Source: Tieghemiomyces parasiticus (taxonomy: Eukaryota > Kickxellomycota > Dimargaritomycetes > Dimargaritales > Dimargaritaceae). From it: a DNA stretch of 64,000 nt. A program made the position numbers and the translations under genes. The DNA lies in contig JANBPT010000049.1 in assembly GCA_027575765.1 (NCBI GenBank), positions 28,794-92,793 of the forward strand, written 5' to 3'. Of the stretch, positions 1 to 10,837 are shown in pieces. The notes below the pieces were generated by a model. That model worked only from the letters and a program-made list of their open reading frames with translations, was not told where the DNA came from and ran no database searches. Positions within the stretch are counted from its first letter, which is position 1, and each line of letters starts with the position of its first letter.

Positions 1-465
1 CGTCTCGGGGCTTGGGCCATTGTTCGCCACGTTTACCGGACCGAGGGTTTTCGGGGACTCCTGCGTGGGACTGGTGCGGCCTTGCTTCGCGACGCCCCTG
101 GGTGTGCCGTTTACTTTACAGCCTACGAGACCGTGCGCCGGAAACTCGCTACCGGAGGCGGACCTGACGGTACCGACCGACTCATCCCGCTGCCGGTCAC
201 CGTGCTTCTCGCCGGTGGCATGGCGGGGATTGCGGACTGGTCCGTGACCATGCCTATCGACACCCTCAAGTCGCGCCTACAAACGGCGCCACCCGGGACG
301 TATCCGCGCGGTATCCGCGACGTCGCTCGACACCTGATACGAACCGAGGGCTGGCGGGCACTCTACCGCGGAATCGGTCCCGTCATGCTGCGCGCTTTCC
401 CGGCCAACGCAGCATGTTTTGCTGGGTACGAGACAGCCATGTCCCTTCTCAACCACGTATGCTAA
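1..465 (+). CDS. Mitochondrial carnitine/acylcarnitine carrier-like protein, C-terminal part
   Basis: The frame is open from base 1, so the start lies outside the window; about 154 C-terminal residues are present before TAA at 463-465. This is a mitochondrial carrier family (SLC25) protein, an inner-membrane exchanger built from three repeats. The third repeat is complete and carries the carrier signature PIDTLK, followed by KSRLQTAPPGTYP and, near the end, RAFPANAACFAGYE. The combination of QTAPPG-YP and MLRAFPANAACF is what I remember of carnitine/acylcarnitine carriers (human SLC25A20, yeast Crc1), which move acyl-carnitine into the matrix for beta-oxidation. An ornithine carrier (Ort1) is the nearest alternative. 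Family assignment is firm; the substrate is inferred. Confidence 0.85.
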   Translation, partial: RLGAWAIVRHVYRTEGFRGLLRGTGAALLRDAPGCAVYFTAYETVRRKLATGGGPDGTDRLIPLPVTVLLAGGMAGIADWSVTMPIDTLKSRLQTAPPGTYPRGIRDVARHLIRTEGWRALYRGIGPVMLRAFPANAACFAGYETAMSLLNHVC

Positions 466-2050
466 GCGCCGTTTGACTGTTCACGATATACAATGTAATT
501 AAATAACCGACTAAAGCGGCTCTCCCACTGCGTACTAGCACGGTCAAGCTTAGCGTCGTACCCAGGATAGAGAGTGCCAATGCATATGGCAATACACCTT
601 CTCTCCTGGCTTTTGCGGAATACGCAATTGGCCTTGGACCTCCGTCTTTATCTTGGCTCTCAAACATGCCTTACCGGGCATAAATAAATAACCCCGCACC
701 GGTCTCTAGCTTACTCTATTTCAGGCTCTGGATTTCACGTCGTCGGCTTCCCTGATTAATATTTTTTCATTTTCTACCATAATAGTAGACTAAAGGAGAG
801 GGCTGGAGCGTTACCACACGGCTTCGCGGAAGGGGCACGATGATCGCTCGGGGGGGGGAGGAGGAGGAAACAGTTTATTTTACTTCGCATAATAGCTGTC
901 ACTCTTATGTGTGTGTAGAAAGGCCCTCTTGCATCCAGCTTAAAATAAAAAATATCACCGGTGTGGAGAAGATGTGGTTCGGGTGGCTGTGGGGTGGTAG
1001 CTACCCCCAGATGGGGAGATAGGGAGGGTAGGAGATGTATGATGGAGCGGGGGAGAGGTGGTGAGATCCCCTATCGCCTTTACCGATTGGCAGAGTAGGG
1101 CTGATCCTTTGGCTGCGGTGGTTGATCTGTACCTATGACCTTGGTAGATTAAGTGCTTATCCTTGAGGAAGAAGAAGAAGGCAGTGACCTGGTCTACCTC
1201 GCTAGCACGCAAATTCCGAGAAGGGCTGAGACATGGTGGATCTTGATGCGCGTTGAACCCCGTCTAATATTTAGATAGCAGTGGGGGGGGGAAATGTATA
1301 TCACGAAGCACATCTTGAGCTACTCTCTTTTCTCGGTACAGTGAACTTTTATCGGATTAAATGCCGCTGGCAGTCGGTATACACTAAAGGGGCTCACCGA
1401 CATGGGGTTTTATCACACGTTACGCATTTTTGGGACAATTGGGTCACTAGAATGGAGATACCCATTAAAAAAGTATGTCATCCGAAAGCATGCACCTTTC
1501 CCTTGAATGGTAAGCAAGGGGAGCTCATGCGAGTCTGATCGGATATTGCAGTGTTAGCTGAACCATCTAGATACTCACATGATAAAGCCCATTGAAAGAA
1601 TGACCGCTGCTCGCAGGTCTGAAAGTATGTGCGGGGCCTAATAAGGTTTTTCTCTACTTGCCCGCGTACTTTTAGCGAGTTATTGTGGCTAGTGCTCCGC
1701 CCAGTGCTGTGCTGCCAAATCGCGCGAACAAGTCGTCGTATCCGCCCCGAATGCAACTGTATGGCACCATGCTTATGCTTTTAGCAAACCGCCAAATGTA
1801 AGTTTTTTCGAAATTTTTTTAAGTTGTTTCTCGTGATTCTCAATCGGTAGTCATGCACTACAAGGGGTTTCAAGAAAATACTTTTTGAATTTATTATAAA
1901 ATATTATAGGATGAAATGTACTTCCCCAGAAGACCCGTGCGCCTAGCCGCCGCAGGTGCATAGGTACCAGAATTCGCAATAGATAACCCTACAGGCAGTA
2001 GCTACCGACGGCTTCAGATGAGGACCTTCATGCCATTCCTGCTACCATCA
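466..2050. other. Intergenic region, no gene recognised
   Basis: This 1.6-kb stretch holds only short open frames without family features. A likely polyadenylation-type AATAAATAA lies at about 681-690 downstream of the carrier. There are two runs of nine G (850-858 and 1283-1291) and an AT-rich patch at about 1800-1915. A 72-codon minus frame at 449-667 is hydrophobic but overlaps the carrier end and is not supported. Confidence 0.5.
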
Positions 2051-2341
2051 TCAGTCGTCGTGTTTTCCAGAATGATCATCATCATCTTCTTCATCAAACT
2101 GGTCAGTGTATTCTATAACCTGCAGGCCGCCACGGTAGCGGATGGTGAAGGTACCGCTAGTAGCCTTAGCTTTGGCCGGTACATAGGCTGTTGTCGGGGA
2201 ACGGCCTCTACCCGCGGGGCGCAGCTCGGAACGCGAATTGGCAGCAAGAGCCGGGACGTTCGAGACCGGTGGCTGGGGGTTGGCCAATACGGTGGTCAGG
2301 GCAACGGCAGCGGCGACGAGGGCAAAGGCAGTGTAGTGCAT
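2051..2341 (-). CDS. Small secreted protein of unknown function
   Basis: A 96-residue open frame starts with ATG at 2341 (an upstream in-frame TTG is not used). Residues 1-23 form a classical signal peptide: a short start, a hydrophobic core (FALVAAAVALTTVLA) and a cleavage-type ANP. The mature part is Pro/Ala/Arg-rich in its middle and ends in an acidic and His-rich tail (EEDDDDHSGKHDD). There is no cysteine. I recognise no family. A TATA-like TATAAAAA lies about 190 bases upstream on the same strand. Secretion is inferred from the signal peptide; function is unknown. It could also be a chance frame, but the ATG, signal peptide and upstream TATA agree. Confidence 0.6.
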   Translation of the reverse strand: MHYTAFALVAAAVALTTVLANPQPPVSNVPALAANSRSELRPAGRGRSPTTAYVPAKAKATSGTFTIRYRGGLQVIEYTDQFDEEDDDDHSGKHDD

Positions 2342-3485
2342 GGTGGTCAAGACGTTGGGGTAATTATACGAAAGAGCACCAGGGTAGTATAGGTGATTAA
2401 GACAAAAAAAGTCGACAGTCGCCTCTATAAGTTGATTAGAGATAGTAATGCAGCTACGCTACAAGGGGGTGAAGGATCGTCCTATAATAGAGTTGGTAAC
2501 GAGTGGTAGAAAGTGAAGAGAAAGTCCTCGTTTTTATACTGGACCCTGAATGCGACTAAAATCAAATAGGTACGCACTTTGGCCTATGCCGTGTAATTTC
2601 AGTCCTACGGAGTTAAATGATGAGTTGGATTAAAGGGAGCGAGCGAAGAAGGGAAGCGGCCAGCGTTGTCAATCTGATTGGCACTCATGCCGAATCAGTT
2701 TCTCGATAGTGATCGTCCGCAATCACTATATAAAGACGTTTATCCAACGCCGGGCCCTTTTCTCTTCCACTCATTCGCCCCTATACCCGTGACCAGTCCT
2801 TATGGTGGTTGGGCCGGAGCCAAACCAGTAGATCCGAGGGTGAAGGTGGGGTGGGGGAGGAGGAGGAGTAGGGGGGGGGCTAACTTAATGCGTCCTGCGT
2901 GTGACGCGTTATAACAACTGCTAATTGTAGAAGGGGGTATGGGGGGTCATCATAATGGAAGGAGGGGAGGTTGAGCGATCAAAGATTTAACTGACACAGT
3001 TTCATCTACAATTCACCTTCCTTCATCACCCATTGCATCGGCAATCGGGCATGGGTTTAAGTACCCCTAGGGCCGTACCATATTCCCACTGTGTAAATTA
3101 CGATTTACAGTAAAAGGTATACGACATATTCCCGGTCGGAGAAGGTGCTCTATCGTAGCTACGAATAGTACCGGTAGCACTTAGGCGACTATACTAGCCA
3201 CCTCGAAATGGATTGCGTGCTATTACGTTGATCCATACCTGCATTTTTACAGCTAGTCAAGGGTTATCGTTGACCGCTGCTGCTTGGCAGTCAATACCTT
3301 GTAATTAAATTGACTAGGGTAGACTGAGCACAGTTCTCGTATAGTTTAATGAGGTGAGAGGTCGATCCCGAGCGACCCTGTTAGAGCCCCGGATGGGAAA
3401 TAAAGCAATTTTCACTTGCTCTGTTCACCAACCTCGTCGCCATGAACGGCACGCAACGGATGATACTACCTTTGCCTCCCAGCCA
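2342..3485. other. Intergenic region, no gene recognised
   Basis: It contains the presumed promoter of the small secreted gene (see the TATA-like element) and otherwise low-complexity GGA/G-rich sequence, including a run of nine G at 2871-2879. No open frame here has family features or a convincing ATG context. Confidence 0.5.
2531..2538 (-). promoter_or_regulatory. TATA-like element upstream of the small secreted protein
   Basis: TATAAAAA reads on the minus strand about 190 bases before the ATG at 2341. Spacing would imply a 5' leader of roughly 160 bases. Motif and position only. Confidence 0.35.
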
Positions 3486-5875
3486 CTAGTAGTACTCGGC
3501 ACATTGGACTTCGCCGCTCTCCTCCACCCATTCACATAGCCCACGCAGGAACGCATTGTGTTTCCCCAATGTCTCGCTATCTCCAATGATGCAGAGATGG
3601 CGCTTGGGTCGGGTGATTGCCACGTTGAGTCGGCGGTAATCGGCAAGAAAACCAATTTCGCCGTCGTCATTCGACCGTACCAGGGACAGGATGATGGCCT
3701 CCTTCTCGCGGCCTTGGAATCCGTCGATCGACCCGATTTCCAGGTCAGGATAGACGGATTTGAGGAGTGTGGTCAAGAGACGAACCTGAGCGTTGTACGG
3801 TGAGATGACGGCAATGTCCGCTGGCGCAAGCCCGCCTTCGTTGACTAGGGCGGCGAGGTGCTTGACTACCAACTCGGCCTCATCCGAGTTGAGCTTACTC
3901 TCGGTGTCCAACCAGGCAAGTGCCCCTCGCCGTTTGGAATCAGTAGTGCTGCTCCGACCTATGTCACCCCCGGTCTCGCCTACCTCTTCAACCTGCTCCA
4001 GCATGCTACACCCAGTGGTGTCGATCATGAGCAGTGGAACACGGGTGACATCGGTGTCTTTCACGTCGTCCAGGTCTATCAGCAAGTGAGACGCGACGGA
4101 AGGGTGAGCCGTAAGCTGCCCACCGTAAAGCATCTGGGAGGAGTAGTGCATAATGTCCTTGTGCATGCGGTACTGCACGGTCAGCATCCGCTTGACGGCC
4201 GCACCGTACGTGGCTAGCATACGATCAAACAGCGTGGTGTCCAGGCCGGCGAGCCTTAAGGTGCCCCCCAAACGGCTACTGGTTGCAATCGGAGGGCCAT
4301 CCTTGCAGGCATCGGTTTTGTCTGGTGGTCGGAAAATGGGAAAGTCCGTGGCTGATTTGATCGTCGGGGGTAGCTGCAGATGATCCCCGGCTAGAATCAG
4401 CCTGTGACCCTTCAACGCTGCAATCCAGCACTCTCCTTCAAGGGCCTGCGTGGCCTCGTCAATGACCACCACGTCAAAGATTTCCCGGTCCAGCTGGGGG
4501 CTCCCGGCGCTAGTAGGTACGGGATTAGATTCGACGGAAGGTCAGGGGTGGGGAAGGGAATATTACTTAACATTATGAATACGCCAGGCAACCCTCTATA
4601 CTTTTGGAGTATATACCCCCTTCAGATAACCACACAATGGACTTACCCGTTTAGCGTCGACAGGACCACGCGGCAGGTCTGAAGGTATTCGGTGACGGCA
4701 CGGCGCTCGCGCACTTTGAATTCCTTACGCAGTTCCCGAAGGTCCCGCTGGAGGTCGAACTTTTCGGCGCGCCGCTTGCTCTTGGCGATACGCTCTAGTA
4801 TGCCGTCCATTTCCTGACGCACGTCCTGGATTAGCTTACCCTGGTCCGAGTACTTGAGGGCAACATCTAGCGTGTGATCGACCACCGAGGGAAGCACACG
4901 GGCAGGGTGACCCAACCGTACGAGCGGGACACGGTGGCGGGCCAGCCGTTCGACCAGGTTGTCGACCGCGATGTTGGATGGACCGCAGACGAGCACGCGG
5001 CGATCCGGGTCGCGGATGAGCTGGCGGATGATTTCCACAAGGGTGTAGGTCTTGCCCGTACCCGGGGGACCGTGGACCAGTGCGAGGTGGTCAGCGCCTA
5101 GGGCGAACCGGACAGCGGCTTTTTGTGAGGCATTAAGGCCGGGATCCAACCATTCCACGTCCAACGATTGCAGGGTGTCCTCGGTCAGTCGATCGGCCGC
5201 TACGGTCCGGCCTGCTGGCCCGGGAAGCGTAAAAGTCGGTTCCCGGTCGCCGAGCAGTACCCCGGCCAGGGTGGTAGAAATGTCACCCGGGTAGCTTGAT
5301 CCGGTCCGTAGTTTTTGGACTAAACTGTCACCACCGCCCGATGTGCCGGACCCGGCGGCCACCTGGGGACACTTTTGTGCCACGGTGGCCAGGGCCATCA
5401 GAATACGCTTGTACGTCACGTCATTGGCCAGTCGCTTAATGGTACACCGATCGTTCCAGCCGGCCGGGATTTCGTCTGCGGTGGACACAATAATTTTTCC
5501 CTCGCGGATACGGTAGACCACGCCGGATACCAGCCGGGAAACGCCGTTTTCCGTGGCCACTGCCGATTTACTGGCAGACTTAGCTGTTTTGTTGACCTGG
5601 TCGGCGTGCGAGGCCTCAAGGGACACAATGTCGCCGGCACGAATCTGGTGCGGTGGTAACGGACCGCCGTACAAAGTCTCGAGGTCGATTAGGGTGCGAC
5701 CACCCAGTCCGGTACGCATACCGGTGACATGGAGACCGATGAGGGCAAACCCGAGCTTCTGCAGCTGGAGGGGGGACCAGGTCTGAAGGACTTGCGAGGT
5801 GGTTTCTAATTCCTCGGCCCGTTCCCGGTCGACCAGGGCAGCGTGGTGGCAAACGAAACTCCAGGGACTGACCAT
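3486..5875 (-). CDS. HCS1: Hcs1/IGHMBP2-type superfamily 1 DNA/RNA helicase
   Basis: Two exons, 4647-5875 and 3486-4509, joined across a 137-nt intron (donor GTAAGT, acceptor TAG, branch-like CTAAT). The join restores the family motif TLNGAGS. The protein has 750 residues. SF1B (Upf1-like) helicase motifs are present in order: Walker A HGPPGTGKTYT near residue 270, DEATQ near 425, GDHLQLPP, QYRMH, DGFQGREKEAIILS and LNVAITRPKRHL. The N-terminal part with ERAEE...LGFALIGLHVTG fits the beta-barrel region of the family. Yeast Hcs1 is the DNA polymerase alpha-associated 5'-3' helicase; human IGHMBP2 also carries R3H and AN1 zinc-finger domains, which are absent here, as in other fungi. It is divergently arranged with Prp46. 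Confidence 0.93.
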
Positions 5876-6568
5876 GCCTAAACGGATGCGAGCAGCGACG
5901 GATGCCTAAACGGGGAAAGTAGGTAAGGGGACGGAGTGAACGAATGAGGTGATGACGGTAGCAGCTTGTGCCCTATCCGCTTCTGGAGTTAACGACTTGG
6001 TCCCGGGGAATCTCATACCTTCGTTCCTCGCTGGAGATGGGGACAGGTATGGCGTTGGCTCTACCGCCGGAGGGTGCGGCAAGCATGGAGTTAAACCGCT
6101 GCCCCGACTGCCCCATACGGGGCCTTGGGGTGGTTGTGGTCGAGCTCTACACAGTCCAATTGCTAGCGCGGGTTGGTGCTGCTAAGCATGTTTTACTAGA
6201 TACCCCTGAGCAATAATACATGTGTTCAAGGATATGGTCACTCTCTCTTTAAAGCAACAACGCCACATAAGGTAGTACAGTCACGCGTGTCGTAGGAGGC
6301 GGCCGTCAAACCACACCAGTGCACGCAGCAGAAGTCACTAGGCAGAGTAGCCGGGCCTCACCACCAGCGCCTGTACCTTGCAGTTTTTTAAAAAAGCACC
6401 AACCAGTCCAGCACGCGTCGCCATTTACTGTCTGCATGCCTCGCGCTTACCCATCGGGCGCACGCCTCACTCTTCATTCCGCACGTTTAACACTGTCTAG
6501 CTACAAATTAGCTTCCCAGCTACGGTTTCATCTCTTTACCGTGCACATTCAACGCCAATCTTGACGCC
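5876..6568. promoter_or_regulatory. Divergent intergenic region between HCS1 and PRP46
   Basis: The 693 bases between two divergent start codons must hold both promoters. I see no TATA box placed well for either gene. Short frames here do not resemble the missing N-terminal region of Prp46. Confidence 0.45.
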
Positions 6569-8135
6569 ATGCCCAAGGACAACAGTCTTACGTTGACAAC
6601 AACGCGGCCCACGCAGATTCGGGCTGTGCGCCCCGAATGGCATGCGCCATGGAAGCTGATGAGGGTAAGTTACTCCCTTCTCAATTCACTTGGTACACCC
6701 GTGACGTGTCGGAGCCCAGAATTCAAACGTCAAGCCCCGAGCAACGCGCATCAATCACCATGCCCCCCCCCGACGTCGTCCTGATTGGAGCGCATCCCCG
6801 ACTGTCACTGACCTGTTACCTAAACCGTTGCTCCTCTCTGGCCCCACATTATACAGGTCATCAGCGGACACCTCGGCTGGGTGCGGTGTATCGCCGTGGA
6901 GCCCGGTAACAAGTGGTTCGCGACTGGCGCTGGCGATCGGACTATCAAGGTAAGCAACGCGAGACGAGGCTGTCCAAACGGATACTCATTAGCGCCAAGG
7001 CAATTGGCGGGGCACGCACCGTAGCTTGGTACTATATCGACCATTCCACACCCTAAACTTGATTACATCTCCCCCCGCTCTTCCACCATTGACCTGCTCA
7101 GATCTGGGACCTGGCCTCTGGTACCCTCAAACTGACGCTCACGGGTCATATCTCACCAGTGCGAGGGCTGGCGGTCTCCCCTCGCCATCCGTACATGTTC
7201 TCGTGCGGCGAGGACAAAATGGTCAAGTGCTGGGATCTCGAGAGTAACAAAGTAATCCGCCACTACCACGGCCACCTCAGCGCCGTATTCTCGTTGGCCC
7301 TCCACCCGGTACTCGACGTCCTAGTTACCGCTGGCCGCGACGCCACCGCTCGGGTGTGGGACATGCGGACCAAGCAGGCCATCCACGTGCTCTCGGGCCA
7401 CAAGAGTACCGTGACGGACGTCAAGTGCCAGGAGGCCGACCCACAGGTCCTGACGGGATCAATGGACTCAACGATACGGCTGTGGGACCTGGCGGCAGGT
7501 AAGACCATGTCCGTCCTCACGCACCACAAAAAATCGGTGCGGGCACTGGCCGTGCATCCCACGCAGTTCGCCTTCGCCAGCGCTAGCGCCGATAGCATCC
7601 GACAATGGAAATGTCCCGAGGGTACCTTGATGCAGAACTTCGAGGGTCACCGCGCCATCGTCAATACGCTGGCCGTCAACACTGACGGCGTCATGGTGTC
7701 CGGCGGCGACAATGGGTCTATGAATTTCTGGGACTGGAAGACTGGTCACAACTTCCAATCCCTTGAATCCCAAGTCCAGCCCGGGTCCCTTGATAGCGAG
7801 GCCGGGATCTTCACCTCTACGTTCGACCAGACCGGGCTGCGCCTGATCACCGGCGAAGCCGATAAGACCATCAAGATCTGGAAAGAAGACGACAATGCGG
7901 TAAGTTTCCCAACGTAATCGAACGGTTGCGGTCAGGTTTAAACGTTGATGGTCACCCGCGTACTTTTCAGGTTGGTTGGGTTTGGAGGAACTCCCAACTA
8001 ACCATGTTAATTTGACCTACCAACTTTTAACGCCGCCGACGTAACTTTATCCTTAATCACCTCCCTGCCCACTGCCAGACCGAGGAGACGCATCCACTCG
8101 ACTGGAAGCCCAAGCTAGCCCGGAGTCGGTACTAG
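6569..8135 (+). CDS. PRP46: Pre-mRNA splicing factor Prp46/PLRG1 (WD40 protein)
   Basis: Four exons: 6569-6664, 6857-6949, 7102-7899 and 8079-8135, all joined in phase 0 with GTAAG donors. The 347-residue product is a seven-bladed WD40 protein of the NTC/Prp19-associated complex, needed for spliceosome activation. Diagnostic stretches are WHAPWKLMR at the end of exon 1, [47 protein letters not shown], and the C-terminal [11 protein letters not shown] that closes PLRG1 proteins. The N-terminus is unusual: only about 24 residues precede the conserved W, whereas PLRG1 and S. pombe Prp5 have about 150-190. An in-frame stop at 6509 precedes the ATG, which has a good context (gacgccATG). Either the N-terminal region is lost or an upstream exon escaped me. 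Confidence 0.92.
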
Positions 8136-8783
8136 AGTACCGCATTCCTGGGCAAAAGGGGCGTACGGCTACTACCTACGGCGCGGCAAACATCTATTGG
8201 TATTTTGGCAACTAACATTAAATGTTGACTGGTGTAAAGTAGCCCTTTGCGAAAGCGTGTGACGAAGTAAATAGATATCCCATGGCCTATTAGCAAAGAA
8301 CTCTACACGAGGAAGAGATACGAGGTTAATATATATCCAGTGTACCAAGCAATTCATAACCACTTGTAGAAGGCTTTCAATCTATTACCTTGCCTCCGCT
8401 CCTACAACTTCAACGGTAACGGTAACGCCAGTATCGTGAGTGATCCTCCGGATTTAACCCTTGAACTTTGTGGAGCTGCTCGCGTGTAGATGAGTCATGT
8501 CTCGGGAATCCCAGCCGACACGTCGGCCACCAATAACCAGAGGAGGGGTGGTCCTCTCCCGCTCACAGCTCATTGGGGGGAGGTGAGCGATGAATTGGCT
8601 CTCCGCATTTCTCTACGTGTTACTTGTTAATATCCTACTTTAATCATGCAAGCGCTAATCTTACCCTTGATGAAACTTGCCTCCTAACGATTCCTGAGCT
8701 TCAGGCGCCCATTGATAACGACCACTTCCATCACGTCTTCGCCGAACGGCAGCATCTCTGGCTCCTCGTCAACATTCCATCTT
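8136..8783. other. Intergenic region upstream of the histone deacetylase gene
   Basis: The 648 bases contain the 3' flank of PRP46 and the presumed promoter of the deacetylase. The deacetylase frame stays open back to about 8712 but without an ATG before 8784, so this part is treated as leader. No other gene is seen. Confidence 0.45.
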
Positions 8784-10211
8784 ATGGACCGTGGGGCCAC
8801 CATTCACGCTGTCACGGGGTCCCGCTCAGCTCGGCTGCGGGGTAGTGCCCATCAGCCCCCACCGGTGGCCTTTACAAATTCCGGTAGCCACGGCGCGCGA
8901 CCACGGGTAGCCTACTTTCATGACGAGCAGGTGGCCAATTTCCACTATGGCGAGAAGCACCCTATGAAGCCGCACCGGCTGGCGTTGACCAATCACCTAG
9001 TGATGGGATACGGAATGTACCGGCACCTGGACGTGTACGACACGCGGCGGGCCACAGCAGAAGAACTACGCGATTTTCACTCCGAGGACTACGTGGAGTT
9101 CCTGTCGCGGGTCACCCCGGAGAACGTCACGGCCCTTACCAAGACCTTTGGGCAATTTAACATTGGCGACGACTGCCCGGTGTTTGCAGGTATCTACGAT
9201 TTTTCGCGACGGTACGCTGGTGCGTCGTTGGAGGCGGCGCGGAGGCTGCTGAGCGGAGACGCCGACATTGCCGTTAACTGGTCTGGCGGCCTGCACCACG
9301 CCAAGAAGGCCGAGGCCTCGGGGTTCTGCTATGTGAACGACATCGTGCTAGCCATTCTGCAGATGCTTCGGTTCCACCCTCGCGTGGTCTACATTGACTG
9401 CGACGTCCACCACGGCGATGGCGTCCAGGAGGCGTTCTATTCCACTGATCGTGTCATGACGGTCAGTTTCCATATGTACGATGGCGAGTTTTTTCCCGGG
9501 ACCGGACGGCTGGAGGAACGGGGCAACGGACCCGGCCAGCGGTTTACGGTCAACGTGCCGCTACGAGACGGCATCGAGGACGCCGAATACCGTACCCTAT
9601 TTCGTACGGTGATGCGGTCGGTCATGGCTAATTTTGACCCCAGCGCAGTGGTGCTTCAGTGTGGTGCCGATTCACTGGGCTGCGACCGACTGGGCCGGTT
9701 CAATCTGAGCATTGCGGCCCACGGGGAGTGCGTGCGGTTCATGAAATCCTTCGGAGTTCCCCTACTGGTCCTCGGGGGTGGCGGGTACACCATCCGCAAC
9801 GTGTCCCGCTGCTGGGCCTACGAGACGGGCGTCCTCATCGACGCCGACCTGCCCAACGAACTCCCATCGACCGCCTACCACGAGTTCTTTGCGCCGGATT
9901 ATCAGCTGCACCCCCCGCTCAGCGGCCACATTGCCAACCAGAACACCCCGGCGTCCCTTCGGGACCTGAGCCGGTCGGTCCTCGAGCAACTGCGGTCTCT
10001 CCAGGGCGCTCCGTCCGTCCAAATGTCGGAAATCCCACCCGACCTACAAGGGTTCCTCGAAAATAGTCGATCTCGGAACAACGGTCGGGGCGACGACGAG
10101 GAAGAGGTGGACGTAGATGGTGACGACTCATCACCTCAGCGACCCCCGCGGCCGCACCGTGAGGAATATTACGACCATGACGGGGACCACGACGATGATG
10201 AGGACATGTAA
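8784..10211 (+). CDS. HOS2: Class I histone deacetylase, Hos2/HDAC3 type
   Basis: A 475-residue intronless frame, first ATG at 8784. It is a zinc-dependent deacetylase that removes acetyl groups from histone tails as part of corepressor complexes (Set3C for Hos2, NCoR/SMRT for HDAC3). Active-site motifs are intact: GGLHHAKK, the zinc and charge-relay stretch [26 protein letters not shown] and [14 protein letters not shown] with the catalytic Tyr. The run [16 protein letters not shown] and the early [21 protein letters not shown] match Hos2/HDAC3 more than Rpd3. The N-terminal 45 residues are low complexity. The C-terminal 60 residues form an Asp/Glu/His-rich tail ending HDDDEDM. The Rpd3 subfamily is the alternative. 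Confidence 0.94.
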   Translation: MDRGATIHAVTGSRSARLRGSAHQPPPVAFTNSGSHGARPRVAYFHDEQVANFHYGEKHPMKPHRLALTNHLVMGYGMYRHLDVYDTRRATAEELRDFHSEDYVEFLSRVTPENVTALTKTFGQFNIGDDCPVFAGIYDFSRRYAGASLEAARRLLSGDADIAVNWSGGLHHAKKAEASGFCYVNDIVLAILQMLRFHPRVVYIDCDVHHGDGVQEAFYSTDRVMTVSFHMYDGEFFPGTGRLEERGNGPGQRFTVNVPLRDGIEDAEYRTLFRTVMRSVMANFDPSAVVLQCGADSLGCDRLGRFNLSIAAHGECVRFMKSFGVPLLVLGGGGYTIRNVSRCWAYETGVLIDADLPNELPSTAYHEFFAPDYQLHPPLSGHIANQNTPASLRDLSRSVLEQLRSLQGAPSVQMSEIPPDLQGFLENSRSRNNGRGDDEEEVDVDGDDSSPQRPPRPHREEYYDHDGDHDDDEDM

Positions 10212-10837
10212 TTGTGATTATTATATATAATGCCGAAGAAGGGAAGGAACGGGGAGCCGTAGGCTGTTCCATATAGTTCTATTACATAATACAGTTTGCT
10301 GCAGTGTCTGGAAGGGAGAAGGTTCCCTATTTGCCGCTGACACTCCCCGTACCCACCCTTAAGTCTTTCACCCCTTGGAAACTAGTGTTATCGCCAATTT
10401 ACCTAATCCTGCCTTTCCCATATCTCCCTTTGGCTCAACAGCCTGTTCCATCGGCAAGAGTGGCTACACTTGACCCTGCAAGCACGTGCAGGAATTCACT
10501 CTCCAGTGGTCCGTAGTATGTACCCAACCGCCCCAGGAGTTATGAGGTCCCTCCCTGGCAACGTTTTCCACACACTTTTCCAGCCACAATTGGTGGTTTG
10601 AGCGGGATATGTATATATACATAAGTATAGCACAGGGAAAAGACAAAAGGAAGAGATGGAATGAACATCGTACCCTTAAATCCAACGGGTGATGCCTAAC
10701 GAAGTAAGGGAGAGAACGGAGGTCCCTGATGATGGTGTAAAAAGAGGCAGGCAGAAAATAGTATGGGTGAAAAAGTGTACGGAATAGTGGGGGGGGCGAA
10801 TGTAGAATTAAACCAGGCAAGCATGGTCCCCCTACGC
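10212..10837. other. Convergent 3' intergenic region
   Basis: This 626-base spacer separates the stop codons of the deacetylase and the first UPF0658 gene. It is AT-rich at 10213-10233 (TATATATAA) and carries a run of eight G at 10789-10796. The 118-codon minus frame here has no family features and is probably untranslated 3' sequence. Confidence 0.45.

Noticed and set aside
449..667. 72-codon hydrophobic minus frame
   Set aside because: It overlaps the 3' end of the carrier gene and its hydrophobic stretch is short and interrupted by charged residues.
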